The notes: generated by a model from the letters alone, not told the origin. Positions 25,084-35,190 are shown, numbered from the stretch's first letter. The stretch is 64,000 nt of DNA from Streptomonospora sp. PA3 (GCF_009728995.1 NZ_VTZW01000007.1:124001-188000), one strand, 5' to 3'. A program made the numbers and translations.

Positions 25084-25895
25084 CCCGTTCCGCTTATGGC
25101 CGCCGCCCGGCGCCGGCCGCCGCGCGCTCAGCGCATGGGCCGGCGCGGCGGCGGTCCCGCTCCGGCCGCGCCCCGAACCGCGGCCCTGGGCGCGCCGCAC
25201 CCCGCCGTTGTCTGCGCACCCGTCGGCCGCCCAGCCGGCGCGGTGGCGCCGCGGAGTCGTGAGCCTCACCCACCTGCGCCCGCATCGGCGGTGTCGCCGA
25301 GAACGGCGGGGAGCCCGCGTCGGCCGCCGCCGTCCCGGCGAGTGGGGTCGGGCAGGCGGCCAGGGCGCCCGATTTTCCAGGTGCGATGGGATTGTGCTGA
25401 CAAACACATGACCCGCCCCGGTTTCTGATATCTGCCTGGAACGTCCTCATCTGTGCCCTTCGCCATTCCCTGCTTGCAGCGATGCATTCCCGCACCGCTC
25501 CGGTTCGGCGGAAATCCCCGAATAACGGGATCCCGGATCCGGGTGGCCGATTATGGGGCCGACCGCGCTTTTTCGGGCTGCCGGCATGCACCCGGTCCGG
25601 GCCCTCGCCCGGTCGGCGTGATCGCCCGGATGGAGGGTGATCGGCGCGTTTTGCGGCGTCGCGGGCTGCGGTGTGCGGATGGTTCGGTCGGCGGAAAAGG
25701 CGCGGCCGGCTCGCCGGAAAATCCCGTGCGAGGCGTTTCGGTCCGGCGTTGAAAAAGTCCCGGGCACTTTTCTCTGGAACACCGCGCTAAACGGCGCTCC
25801 AGCCGTGCCACCATTTCTCCCGGCGGTCGCCTCCGGCCCTCGCGCCGGAAGTTCCAGAGGCGGCCGACGCCTTTCTCGACGAAAAAGGGAGTCTG
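25084..25895. other. 0.8-kb intergenic stretch, unusually AT-rich in its right half
   Basis: No supported gene was found on either strand. From about 25370 the base composition drops clearly below the flanking genes, with runs such as AAAAA and TTTTC, and codon-position bias disappears. The open frames here lack ribosome sites and recognisable motifs. It probably holds the promoter of the secreted protein at 25896 and may be transferred DNA. Confidence 0.5.
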
Positions 25896-26432
25896 ATGGC
25901 GAAGCGCAACCTGGCCACCACTGCCGCGATGATTCTTGCGGCCGCAGCGGTGATCACGGCTCCAGCCCCGGCCTCGGCCGCCCCCCCCCAGATCGAACAG
26001 GAGGCCGACTACCGCATCGTCTTTACGAAGACCGACGCGATGATGGTCCCGCTCAACGGCGCCACCCAGCGCATCGACGTCCGGGTCTGGCCCTACGACC
26101 ACCCGGGCATGGACTGGGCCCTCACCCACACCGGCAGCAGCAACGGGCTGCCGGCCTATGAGATCCGCAACCTCCGCAGCGACCTGTGCCTGCAGCCCAA
26201 GGACGGAGCCACGCAGGCCGGCCGGCGTGTCGAGCAGACCGCCTGCAACGGCCGCCTGGTGCAGCAGTGGAACCTGCCCTACGTCGGAGACGACGCCCGC
26301 CACATCGTGCCGGCCAAGAACTGGAACCTCGGCGTCACGCTGGAGAACCCCGCCTGGAACGGCTCCTTCCTCAAACTGGACTACCGCAACAGGGCCGACC
26401 CCGATTTCCGGTGGCACTTCTCCCCGCGCTAG
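25896..26432 (+). CDS. Secreted protein with a ricin-type lectin-like domain
   Basis: A 178-residue exported protein. Residues 1-29 are a Sec signal peptide (basic 'MAKRN', Ala-rich core, cleavage near 'ASA'). The mature chain has ricin B-type traces: 'YEIRNLRSDLCLQPKDGA', 'VEQTACNGRLVQQWNL', the QxW core motif being 'QQWNL'. One incomplete trefoil is visible, plus a C-terminal aromatic-rich part. Such domains bind carbohydrate. An AAAAGGGAG ribosome site precedes ATG 25896. There is no catalytic domain and no partner gene, so the role, perhaps binding to a glycan outside the cell, is open. Confidence 0.75.
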   Translation: MAKRNLATTAAMILAAAAVITAPAPASAAPPQIEQEADYRIVFTKTDAMMVPLNGATQRIDVRVWPYDHPGMDWALTHTGSSNGLPAYEIRNLRSDLCLQPKDGATQAGRRVEQTACNGRLVQQWNLPYVGDDARHIVPAKNWNLGVTLENPAWNGSFLKLDYRNRADPDFRWHFSPR

Positions 26433-26869
26433 CCCGCACCCCTCGGCCGCACCGGTAGGCCCGGCCGCGCCGGGCACGGCGGCTGACCGCACGGAGACCC
26501 CCCGACCGTCGGCGGACCGTGCAGTGCCCCGGCTCCCGGCCCCCGGTGCGCGCGGGGACGGCCGCGGCCCCGTGCCGCCACCCCGCCGATGGCCGCCCGC
26601 CCGGACCCGATCCGGGCGGGCGGCACCCGTACTCGGGGCCCATCCGGCCGGCGCGGCGCGCGCGGCTGTGAACTCTCCCACGCCCGACACCGTGGCGCCC
26701 GCCGGTTTTTGGACGGTTCCCACAATTGCGGCCCCCCAGGCTCCGTTGGCTGCGACATGGCACTACCCGCCGGTACACGGCAGGGTGGGAGGCTGGCAGG
26801 CGATGTGCCGCCGCTTCCTGCGCTTCCTGCGTGGTCCGTCCCATCGGTCGTTGAGAGGGGATTCCTCCG
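26433..26869. other. Leader and promoter region of the carboxylase gene
   Basis: This 437-bp stretch has no supported gene. A lower-GC patch near 26703-26760 may hold the promoter, and GAGAGGGG at 26853-26860 is the ribosome site of the carboxylase. No clear palindrome was seen. Confidence 0.4.
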
Positions 26870-29800
26870 GTGTTCAGTCGTGTCGCCGTCGTCAACCGCG
26901 GTGAAGCCGCCATGCGGCTCATCCACGCCGTCCGGGATCTGGCGGCCCAGACCGGGGCCCGGATCGAGACGGTGGCGCTGCACACCGACGTCGACCGCGC
27001 GGCCGCCTTCGTCCGCGAAGCCGACCTGTCCTACGAACTCGGCCCCGCCTCGGCGCGCCCCTACCTGGACATGGCGGTGCTGGAGCGCGCACTCGTGGAA
27101 TCCGGCGCCGACGCCGCATGGGTGGGCTGGGGCTTCGTCGCCGAAGACCCCGCCTTCGCCGAGCTGTGCGAGAAGGTCGGCGTCACCTTCATCGGCCCCA
27201 GCGCCGAGGCCATGCGCAAACTCGGCGACAAGATCGGCGCGAAGCTCATCGCCGAAGAGGTCGGCGTGCCCGTCGCGCCGTGGAGCCGCGGCGAGGTCGC
27301 CACCCTGGAGGAGGCCCTGCAGGCCGCCGAGCGCATCGGCTACCCGCTGATGCTCAAGGCGGCCGCCGGCGGCGGCGGGCGCGGCATCCGCGTCGTCACC
27401 GGCGAGAGCGAGCTCGCCGACGCCTTCGAACGCACCAGCCAGGAGGCCGCGCGCGCCTTCGGCAGCGGCGTGGTGTTCCTGGAGCGCCTGGTCACCGGCG
27501 CCCGCCACGTCGAGGTCCAGGTGATCGCCGACGGCCAGGGCACCGCCTGGGCGCTGGGCGTGCGCGACTGCTCGGTGCAGCGGCGCAACCAGAAGATCAT
27601 CGAGGAGTCGTCCTCGCCCGTGCTCAGGCCCGACCAGGCCGCCGAGCTCAAGGCCTCCGCCGAGCGCCTGGCCGTGGCCGTGGGCTACCGCGGCGCGGCC
27701 ACCGTCGAGTTCCTCTACCACCCCGGCGAGCAGCTCTTCGCGTTCCTGGAGGTCAACACCCGCCTGCAGGTCGAGCACCCCATCACCGAGTCCACCACCG
27801 GCTTCGACCTGGTCAAAGCCCAGCTGCACGTCGCCTCCGGCGGCCGCCTGGAGGGCGCCCCGCCCCCCGAGCGCGGCCACGCCGTGGAGGCCCGCCTCAA
27901 TGCCGAGGACCCCGACCGCGACTTCGCGCCCTGCCCCGGCCGCATCGCCCGCCTGGACCTGCCCGCCGGGCCCGGCATCCGCGTGGACACCGGCGTCAGC
28001 GAAGGTGACGCCATCCCCACCGAGTTCGACTCGATGATCGCCAAGATCATCGCCTACGGCCGCGACCGCGACGAGGCCATGGCCCGCCTGCGCCGGGCCA
28101 TGGCCGAGACCACCGTGGTCATCGAGGGCGGCGCCACCAACAAGAGCTTCGTGATGGACCTGCTGGAGCGGCCCGAGGTCGTCGAGGCCACCGCCGACAC
28201 CGGCTGGATCGACCGCGTCCGCGCCGAAGGCGGGCTCGTCTCCCACCGCCACTCCGGCGTCGCGCTGGCGGCCGCCGCCATCGACGCCTACGAGGAGGAG
28301 GAGCGCGTCGAACGCCAGCGGCTGCTGTCGACGGCCTTCGGCGGGCGCCCCCAGGTCCGCCACGAAAGCGGCCGCCCGCTGGACCTCAAACTGCGCGGCG
28401 TCGGCTACCGCGTGCGGGTGGCCCGCGTGGGAGCCCACCGCTTCCGCGTCGGCGTCGAAGCCGGCGGCGACACGCGCACCGCCGACGTCGAACTCGACCG
28501 CTTCGACCGCCACACCGGCCACATCGTCGTCAACGGCACCCGCTACCGGCTGCTCACCGGCACCCACGGCCCCACCCACCTGGTCGAGGTCGACGGCGTC
28601 ACCCACCGCGTCAGCCGCGACGAGGGCGGCGTCGTGCGCTCGCCCGCGCCCGCGCTGGTCGTGGCCACCCCGCTGCAGCCCGGCGCCGAGGTCGAGGCGG
28701 GCGCGCCGGTGCTGGTGCTGGAGAGCATGAAGATGGAGACGGTGCTGCGGGCGCCGTTCAAGGCGCGGCTGAAGGAGTGCGTGGTCTCGGTGGGCAGCCA
28801 GGTGGCCACCGGCGCCCCGCTGCTGCGGCTGGAGCCGCTGGCCGGCGCCGAGGCCGAGGACGCCTCCGCCGGCGCGGCCGCCCACCTGGACCTGCCCGCC
28901 GCCGAAGAGGCCCCCGCCCCCCAGCGGCTCGCCCGCGCCCGCGAGGACCTGCGCAGCCTGCTGCTGGGCTTCGACGTCGACCCCCACGACGAGCGCCGGG
29001 TGCTGGAGGACTACCTCGACCTGCGCCGCGGCGCCGCCGAGGGCCACCGCGTCCTGGCCCGGGAGCTCGAACTGGTCGAGGTCTTCGCCGACCTGGCCGA
29101 GCTCAGCCGCAACCGGCCCGCGGGCGAGGACCGCGGCGACACCCGCGTGCACAGCCCCCGCGAGCACTTCCACACCTACCTGCAGAGCCTCGACGTGGAG
29201 CGCGCGGGCCTGCCCGAGTCGTTCCAGAGCAAGCTCGCCACCGCGCTGGGCCACTACGGCGTCACCGACCTGGAGCGCACCCCCGAGCTGGAATCCGCGG
29301 TCTTTCGCATCTTCCTCGCCCAGCAGCGCGCCTCCGCCGACGCCGCGGCGGTGGCGGCGCTGCTGCGCACCTGGCTGCAGGAGCCCCCGCCCGACCAGGA
29401 GCTGCGCGAGCCCGCCGGGCTGGCGCTGGAGCGGCTGGTGGCCGCCACCCAGGTCCGCTTCCCCGCCGTCAGCGACCTGGCGCGCGGCGTGGTCTTCGCC
29501 TGGTTCGCCCAGCCGCTGCTGCGCCGCAACCGCGCCCGCGTCTACGCCGGAGTCCGCAAGCACCTGCGGTATCTGGACGCCCGCCCCGAGGCTCCCGACC
29601 GCGCCGAGCGCATCGCCGAGATGGTGCGCAGCACCGAGCCGCTGGTGCGCATCCTCGGCCAGCGCCTGCTGCGCCACGACAGGGACAACACCGTCATGCT
29701 GGAGGTGCTGACCCGGCGCTACTACGGCAACAAGGGCCTTTCGCAGGTGCGCACCCGCCGCTCCGGCGACTGCACGTTCGTCGTCGCCCAGCGCGCCGAC

Positions 29801-32320
29801 TCCAGCGTGGCCTCCACCGCGGTGGGCTTCGAGCAGCTGGGCGCCGCGCTCGGCGGCCTGGCCGACCTGGCCGAGGGCGAGGCCCCCGTCGACGCCGACG
29901 TCTACCTCGCCTGGGAGCACCAGCCCGCCGACCCCGAGGCCATGGCCGCCGCCCTGCAGGAGGTCCTGGCGGCCCACCCGCTGCCCGAGGGCGTGCGCCG
30001 GCTCACCGCCACCGTCGCCGGCCGCAGCGGCGCGGTCATGCACCACCACTTCACCTTCCGCCCCGCACCCGAAGGGATGGCCGAGGACCGCCTCATCCGC
30101 GGCCTGCACCCCTACATCGCCCAGCGGATGCAGCTGGAGCGGCTGAGCGCCTTCGACCTCACCCGGCTGCCGTCCTCCGACGAAGAGGTCTACCTGTTCC
30201 AGTGCGTGGCGCGGGAGAACCCCTCCGACCAGCGCCTGGCCGCATTCGCCCAGGTGCGCGACCTCACCGAGCTGCGCGACCAGGACGGGCGCCTGGTGGC
30301 GCTGCCCACCGCCGAGGACGCCGTGGCCGCCTGCCTGGACTCCATCCGCCGCGCCCAGGCCCGCCGACCCGCCAAGAAGCGCTTCACCACCAACCGCATC
30401 GTGGTCTATGTGTGGCCGCCCAGCGAGATCACCCGCGCGGAGCTGGAGACCATCGCCGAACGGGTGCTGCCCACCACGGTCGGCGCCGGGCTGGAGGAGA
30501 TCCTGGTCATCGCGCGCCAGCGCCATCCCTCCACCGGCGAGCTGCGCAAGATCAGTGTGCGCGTGCGCTTCGACGCCACCGGCGGCAGCGAGCTGACCGT
30601 CGGCGAGCCGCCCACCGAACCCGTCCGGCCCCTCGACGACTACCGGCAGAAGGTGCTGCGCGCCGGCCGCCGCAACACCGTCTACCCCTACGAGCTGACC
30701 GGGCTGCTCGGCCGCTTCGTCGAGCACGACCTCGACGAGCACCACGCCCTGGTGCCGGTCGACCGGCCCAAGGGGCACAACAGCGCCGCCATCGTCGCGG
30801 GCACGGTCACCACCCCCACCCGCCGCCATCCCCAGGGCGTCACCCGGGTCGTGCTGCTGGGCGACCCGACGAAGTCGCTGGGCGCGCTGTCGGAGCCCGA
30901 ATGCCGCCGCGTCATCGCCGCGCTGGATCTGGCCGAGCGCATGGGCGTGCCGCTGGAGTGGTACGCGCTGTCGGCCGGGGCGCGCATCTCCATGGAGTCG
31001 GGCACCGAGAACATGGACTGGGTGGCCGCGGCGCTCAAGCGCATCGTCGAGTTCACCCAGGCCGGCGGCGAGATCAACGTCGTGGTCGCCGGCATCAACG
31101 TCGGCGCCCAGCCCTACTGGAACGCCGAGGCCACGATGCTCATGCACACCAAGGGCGTCCTGGTGATGACCCCGGACTCGGCGATGGTGCTCACCGGCAA
31201 GCAGTCGCTGGACTTCTCCGGCGGCGTCTCGGCCGAGGACAACTTCGGCATCGGCGGCTACGATCGAGTGATGGGCCCCAACGGCCAGGCCCAGTACTGG
31301 GCGCCGGATCTGGCCGGTGCGCGCGACGTGCTGATGCGCCACTACGACCACACCTACGTCGCCCCCGGCGAGCAGGCGCCGCGGCGGGCCGCCACCAGCG
31401 ACCCCGCCGACCGCGACGTCTGCGACTTCCCCCACGCGCTGGAAGGCAGCGACTTCACCACCGTCGGCGACATCTTCTCCGCCCAGGCCAATCCCGAGCG
31501 CAAGAAGCCCTTCGACATCCGCACCGTGATGCGCGCCGTCTCCGACCAGGACCACCCGGTGCTGGAGCGCTGGGCCGACATGGCCGACGCCGAGACCGCG
31601 GCGGTCCACGACGCCCACCTGGGCGGGGTCCCGGTGTGCCTGCTGGGCATCGAGTCCAAGTCGGTGCCGCGGCGCGGCTTCCCGCCCACCGACGGTCCCG
31701 ACGCCTACACCGCGGGCACCCTGTTCCCGCGGTCGTCGAAGAAGGCCGCGCGGGCCATCAACGCCGCCAGCGGCAACCGGCCGCTGGTGGTGCTGGCCAA
31801 CCTGTCGGGCTTCGACGGGTCGCCGGAGTCGATGCGCAAGCTCCAGCTGGAGTACGGCGCCGAGATCGGCCGGGCGATCGTGAACTTCCGCGGGCCCATC
31901 GTGTTCTGCGTGATCTCGCGCTACCACGGCGGGGCGTTCGTGGTGTTCTCCAAGGCGCTCAATCCGGAGATGACCGTGCTGGCGGTGGAGGGCTCCTTCG
32001 CCTCGGTGCTGGGCGGCGCGCCCGCGGCCGCGGTGGTCTTCTCCGGCGAGGTCGACGCCCGCACGGCGGCCGACGAGCGCGTGCGCGAGCTGGAGGCCCG
32101 CGTGGCGGCGGCCTCGGGCACCGACCGGGCGGCGCTGACGGCCGAGCTCGACGAGCTGCGGGCCTCGGTGCGCGCGGAGAAGCTCGGCGAGGTGGCCGCG
32201 GAGTTCGACCGCATCCACGACATCCGCCGCGCGGTCGAGGTCGGCTCGGTCGACGCGGTCATCAGCGCCGCGGAGCTGCGCCCGCGCATCATCGAGGCCA
32301 TCGAGGCGCGCTGGGGCTGA
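26870..32320 (+). CDS. Single-chain multidomain acyl-CoA (acetyl-CoA) carboxylase
   Basis: An 1816-residue protein holding all three parts of an acyl-CoA carboxylase. Residues 1 to about 470 are biotin carboxylase (ATP-grasp 'KAAAGGGGRGIRVV', 'EVNTRLQVEHPITES'). K621 in 'LESMKMETV' is the biotinylation site. Residues about 660-1250 form a large linker region, and about 1270 to 1810 the carboxyltransferase with both N and C halves ('SAGARISMESGTENMDW'; 'ISRYHGGAFVVFSKALNP'). This order (BC-BCCP-central-CT) is that of eukaryotic cytosolic ACC, unlike the separate AccA3/AccD subunits usual in actinomycetes. It would make malonyl-CoA or a related carboxylated acyl-CoA. GTG start behind GAGAGGGG; monocistronic. 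Confidence 0.9.
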   Translation: MFSRVAVVNRGEAAMRLIHAVRDLAAQTGARIETVALHTDVDRAAAFVREADLSYELGPASARPYLDMAVLERALVESGADAAWVGWGFVAEDPAFAELCEKVGVTFIGPSAEAMRKLGDKIGAKLIAEEVGVPVAPWSRGEVATLEEALQAAERIGYPLMLKAAAGGGGRGIRVVTGESELADAFERTSQEAARAFGSGVVFLERLVTGARHVEVQVIADGQGTAWALGVRDCSVQRRNQKIIEESSSPVLRPDQAAELKASAERLAVAVGYRGAATVEFLYHPGEQLFAFLEVNTRLQVEHPITESTTGFDLVKAQLHVASGGRLEGAPPPERGHAVEARLNAEDPDRDFAPCPGRIARLDLPAGPGIRVDTGVSEGDAIPTEFDSMIAKIIAYGRDRDEAMARLRRAMAETTVVIEGGATNKSFVMDLLERPEVVEATADTGWIDRVRAEGGLVSHRHSGVALAAAAIDAYEEEERVERQRLLSTAFGGRPQVRHESGRPLDLKLRGVGYRVRVARVGAHRFRVGVEAGGDTRTADVELDRFDRHTGHIVVNGTRYRLLTGTHGPTHLVEVDGVTHRVSRDEGGVVRSPAPALVVATPLQPGAEVEAGAPVLVLESMKMETVLRAPFKARLKECVVSVGSQVATGAPLLRLEPLAGAEAEDASAGAAAHLDLPAAEEAPAPQRLARAREDLRSLLLGFDVDPHDERRVLEDYLDLRRGAAEGHRVLARELELVEVFADLAELSRNRPAGEDRGDTRVHSPREHFHTYLQSLDVERAGLPESFQSKLATALGHYGVTDLERTPELESAVFRIFLAQQRASADAAAVAALLRTWLQEPPPDQELREPAGLALERLVAATQVRFPAVSDLARGVVFAWFAQPLLRRNRARVYAGVRKHLRYLDARPEAPDRAERIAEMVRSTEPLVRILGQRLLRHDRDNTVMLEVLTRRYYGNKGLSQVRTRRSGDCTFVVAQRADSSVASTAVGFEQLGAALGGLADLAEGEAPVDADVYLAWEHQPADPEAMAAALQEVLAAHPLPEGVRRLTATVAGRSGAVMHHHFTFRPAPEGMAEDRLIRGLHPYIAQRMQLERLSAFDLTRLPSSDEEVYLFQCVARENPSDQRLAAFAQVRDLTELRDQDGRLVALPTAEDAVAACLDSIRRAQARRPAKKRFTTNRIVVYVWPPSEITRAELETIAERVLPTTVGAGLEEILVIARQRHPSTGELRKISVRVRFDATGGSELTVGEPPTEPVRPLDDYRQKVLRAGRRNTVYPYELTGLLGRFVEHDLDEHHALVPVDRPKGHNSAAIVAGTVTTPTRRHPQGVTRVVLLGDPTKSLGALSEPECRRVIAALDLAERMGVPLEWYALSAGARISMESGTENMDWVAAALKRIVEFTQAGGEINVVVAGINVGAQPYWNAEATMLMHTKGVLVMTPDSAMVLTGKQSLDFSGGVSAEDNFGIGGYDRVMGPNGQAQYWAPDLAGARDVLMRHYDHTYVAPGEQAPRRAATSDPADRDVCDFPHALEGSDFTTVGDIFSAQANPERKKPFDIRTVMRAVSDQDHPVLERWADMADAETAAVHDAHLGGVPVCLLGIESKSVPRRGFPPTDGPDAYTAGTLFPRSSKKAARAINAASGNRPLVVLANLSGFDGSPESMRKLQLEYGAEIGRAIVNFRGPIVFCVISRYHGGAFVVFSKALNPEMTVLAVEGSFASVLGGAPAAAVVFSGEVDARTAADERVRELEARVAAASGTDRAALTAELDELRASVRAEKLGEVAAEFDRIHDIRRAVEVGSVDAVISAAELRPRIIEAIEARWG

Positions 32321-32328
32321 GACCGGGG

Positions 32329-32383
32329 CGGCGGGCTGCTGCGGCCAGGGCGGCGAGGCGCCCACCGCCGCAGCGGCCCGCCG
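32329..32383. terminator. Long hairpin after the carboxylase gene
   Basis: Arms 32329-32344 and 32368-32383 pair at 15 of 16 positions with a G-T wobble at the sixteenth. It lies between the carboxylase and a convergent small gene, so it probably stops both transcripts. Confidence 0.6.
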
Positions 32384-32437
32384 CCGGGGCCCGAAGCCGT
32401 GAGCGCCGGCCCGCAGGGCGGGGGAGGGGCCGGCGGG

Positions 32438-32881
32438 TCAGGCGGAGCCGCCGCGGTGGCGGTCGTAGTAGCGGGCCATCTGCTCCCAGTAGACCATCGT
32501 CAGTCCCATCATCGCGGCCATGGCCGCGCCCGCCGGCACCGCGCGGCGGCGGTAGGCCGCGGCGACGGCGAGCAGGCCCGCGGCCGAGGTCGCGGCCTGC
32601 ACCGCCATGGCGGCGTCGCGGGGCCGCTCGGCGATCCACAGCTCCTCGCCCAGCATCGCCCGCGTCGACCAGGCGCGGTCGTCGGCGGGCTCGGGGAACA
32701 CGACCGGGTTGAGCGCCATCCACACGCCCACGGCCGCGGCATGGCGCCAGTCGCGGGTCCAGACGGGGACGAGGATCAGCGGGGCACTCGCCCACCGGCT
32801 CCACGCGCTCCAGGGATTGCAGTGGCGGGCGAAGACGGCGCGGCGCAGCCGCGCGAACGTGCTCGTCGGGCCTGGGGTCAT
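32438..32881 (-). CDS. Small membrane protein, DUF6653-like
   Basis: A 147-residue protein with two or three membrane segments. The N-terminal 'FARHCNPWSAWSRWASAPL' and 'WTRDWRHAAAVGVWMALNPV' followed by 'PEPADDRAWSTRAMLGEELW' resemble the small uncharacterised family DUF6653 as I remember it. The C-terminus 'VYWEQMARYYDRHR' is polar. Start ATG 32881. No function is known; the gene is convergent with the carboxylase. Confidence 0.6.
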   Translation of the reverse strand: MTPGPTSTFARLRRAVFARHCNPWSAWSRWASAPLILVPVWTRDWRHAAAVGVWMALNPVVFPEPADDRAWSTRAMLGEELWIAERPRDAAMAVQAATSAAGLLAVAAAYRRRAVPAGAAMAAMMGLTMVYWEQMARYYDRHRGGSA

Positions 32882-33067
32882 GGGGACCGTCCCATCGTGT
32901 CGAACCTGCGTGAGTACGAACCGACCGCCGACCAGGCTTCCCGGCAGACCGCGCAGCACGCTACGCCGCCGCCCGCCCGCGCACAACCCCGGATGCCGCC
33001 GCCTCGCGGCCCGCGCCCCGGGCCCGAAAACCGGAGGCGCCCCGCCGCACCCGCGGGTTAATCTCGC

Positions 33068-33811
33068 GTGGTGTTCGACCACGAAGACCACTTCGGCGAG
33101 GACGTCGCCGCCACCTACGACGACTCCACCGGGGCGATGTTCGCCCCCGCGACCGTGGAGGCCACCGCCGACGCCCTGGCCCGGCTGGCCGGCGGCGGCC
33201 CCGCCCTGGAGCTCGGCATCGGCACCGGGCGCATCGCCCTTCCGCTGGCGCGCCGCGGCGTGGCGGTCCACGGCATCGACCTGTCCGAGGCCATGGTGGC
33301 CCGCCTGCGCGCCAAACCCGGAGCCGAGGCGATCGGGGTGACCCTCGGCGACTTCGCCACCGCCCGGGCACCCGGCAGCTACGCGCTCGTCTACCTCGTC
33401 TTCAACACGATCGGCAACCTCACCAGCCAGGACGCCCAGGTGGCCTGCTTCGCCAACGCCGCCGCCCACCTGCGCCCCGGCGGCTGCTTCGTCATCGAGA
33501 CGGGCGTCCCCGAACTGCGCCGGCTCCCGCCGGGCCAGAGCATGCTGCCCTTCCACGCCGGCCCCACGCAATGGGCCTTCGACGTCTACGACACCGCCAC
33601 CCAGGCGATGAGCTCCAACTACGTCGAGGTGGCCGAGGGGCGCGGCAGCTTCCGCTCGATCCCCTTCCGCTACGCCTGGCCGGCCGAACTGGACCTGATG
33701 GCCCGCATGGCCGGGCTGAGCCCGCCCCAGCGCTGGTCGGGCTGGTCGGGCGAGCCCTTCACCCACGAGAGCACCCAGCACGTCTCCATCTGGCGCAAAC
33801 CAGCAGCCTGA
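33068..33811 (+). CDS. Class I SAM-dependent methyltransferase
   Basis: A 247-residue methyltransferase with motif I 'GPALELGIGTGRIALPLARR', acidic loop 'VHGIDLSEAMVARLR' and post-motif 'YALVYLVFNTIGNLTSQDAQ'. 'VFNTIGNLTSQ' is typical of the methyltransferase_25 group found near secondary metabolism and regulators in actinomycetes. Two GTG codons (33068, 33071) are possible starts; the ribosome site is weak. The substrate is unknown. It is a separate unit, divergent from the small membrane protein gene. Confidence 0.85.
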   Translation: MVFDHEDHFGEDVAATYDDSTGAMFAPATVEATADALARLAGGGPALELGIGTGRIALPLARRGVAVHGIDLSEAMVARLRAKPGAEAIGVTLGDFATARAPGSYALVYLVFNTIGNLTSQDAQVACFANAAAHLRPGGCFVIETGVPELRRLPPGQSMLPFHAGPTQWAFDVYDTATQAMSSNYVEVAEGRGSFRSIPFRYAWPAELDLMARMAGLSPPQRWSGWSGEPFTHESTQHVSIWRKPAA

Positions 33812-33966
33812 GGAGCATGCGATCCGTCTCAACGCCGCCGCCGGGCGCCGTTTGGCCGACTCGCGGGCCCGGCGACCGCGCTAGAGTCGCCGCCTGCCGT
33901 GGGAGGGGGATTCGGGCAGCGGAAATGCGTTGGGCGCGCCGGTGCCGTCCGTGCGAAGCTGTGATC

Positions 33967-35190
33967 ATGAACCGCCGGGACGACTCCGTGCCCGAGGCAG
34001 CAGGCGCGCCCTCGGGGACCGACTGGATCACCACACCCATCACCGCCGACCTGGTGCGCGGCGCATGCGAACTGGAACGCACCCAGCACGGCCTGCTGCC
34101 GCACCGGCTGCCGGCCCGCGCCCGCAGCCAGAGCCCCGACGGCCAACTGGCCATGGCCGAGGCCCAGCCCTCCGGCGTTCGCCTGGTGATGCGCACCCGC
34201 GCCACCGCCGTCGAACTGGACACCCTGCGCACCAAGAACGCCTACCGCGGCGCGCCGCCCCGTCCCGACGGCGTCTACGACCTGCTGATCGACGGCCGCT
34301 TGAGCGGCCAGGCCGCCACCACCGGCGGCAACACGGTGCTGATGGACATGACCACCGGATCGGCCGAGCACCTGCCCGGCCCCGTCGGCACCGTCGCCTT
34401 CACCGGCCTGCCCGAGGGCGACAAAGACGTCGAGATCTGGCTGCCCTTCAACGAGATCACCGAACTGGTCGCCCTGCGCACCGACGCCCCCGTCGGCCCC
34501 GCGCCCCGCCACGACCGCCGGACCTGGGTCCACCACGGCAGCTCGATCAGCCACGGCTCCGACGCGGCCAGCCCCACCGCCACCTGGCCGGCGCTGGCGG
34601 CCTGGCGCGGCGGCGCCGATCTGGTCAACCTCGGCCTGGGCGGCAGCGCCCTGCTGGACCCCTTCACCGCCCGCGCCATCCGCGACACCCCGGCCGACCT
34701 GGTCAGCGTCAAGATCGGCATCAACCTGGTCAACGCCGACCTGATGCGGCAGCGGGCCTTCACTCCGGCCGTGCACGGATTCCTCGACACCATCCGCGAC
34801 GGCCACCCCACAGCGCCGCTGCTGGTCGTCTCGCCCATTCACTGCCCCATCCACGAGGACACCCCCGGCCCCAGCGCCCCGGACTTCAGCGGCCTGGTCG
34901 ACGGCAGGCTGCAGTTCAAGGCCACCGGGGACCCCGACGAGCGCGCCGCGGGCAAGCTGACGCTGAACGTCATCCGCGAGGAGCTGGCCCGCATCGTCAA
35001 GCAGCGCGCCGCCGAGGATCCCCGCCTGCACTACCTCGACGGGCGCGAACTCTACGGCGAAGCCGACTTCGCCGAGCTGCCGCTGCCCGACCAGCTGCAC
35101 CCCGACGCCGCCACCCACCGCCGCATGGGCGAGCGCTTCGCCGAACTGGCCTTCGGCCCCGGCGGCCCCTTCGCCGCCCCGCCCGGCTGA
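33967..35190 (+). CDS. SGNH/GDSL hydrolase with N-terminal beta domain
   Basis: A 407-residue cytoplasmic esterase. Residues 1-170 form a beta-sandwich-like domain; the SGNH core follows with Ser in 'HHGSSISHG', Gly in 'LGLGGSALL', Asn in 'KIGINLVNADLM' and the Asp-His dyad in 'DQLHPDA'. This two-domain form is that of the acylhydrolase/carbohydrate esterase group (GDSL-like lipase with SsfX3-type N-terminus), able to deacylate sugars or polyketides. There is no signal peptide. ATG 33967 was taken because upstream codons are low complexity. Confidence 0.85.
   Translation: MNRRDDSVPEAAGAPSGTDWITTPITADLVRGACELERTQHGLLPHRLPARARSQSPDGQLAMAEAQPSGVRLVMRTRATAVELDTLRTKNAYRGAPPRPDGVYDLLIDGRLSGQAATTGGNTVLMDMTTGSAEHLPGPVGTVAFTGLPEGDKDVEIWLPFNEITELVALRTDAPVGPAPRHDRRTWVHHGSSISHGSDAASPTATWPALAAWRGGADLVNLGLGGSALLDPFTARAIRDTPADLVSVKIGINLVNADLMRQRAFTPAVHGFLDTIRDGHPTAPLLVVSPIHCPIHEDTPGPSAPDFSGLVDGRLQFKATGDPDERAAGKLTLNVIREELARIVKQRAAEDPRLHYLDGRELYGEADFAELPLPDQLHPDAATHRRMGERFAELAFGPGGPFAAPPG

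Noticed and set aside
26429-32365. A minus-strand frame open for nearly 6 kb opposite the carboxylase, and another plus-strand frame at 28777-32712
   Set aside because: Both are shadows produced by GC-saturated third positions of the carboxylase. They are low-complexity (Gly/Val/Ala or Arg/Pro/His) with no family motif.
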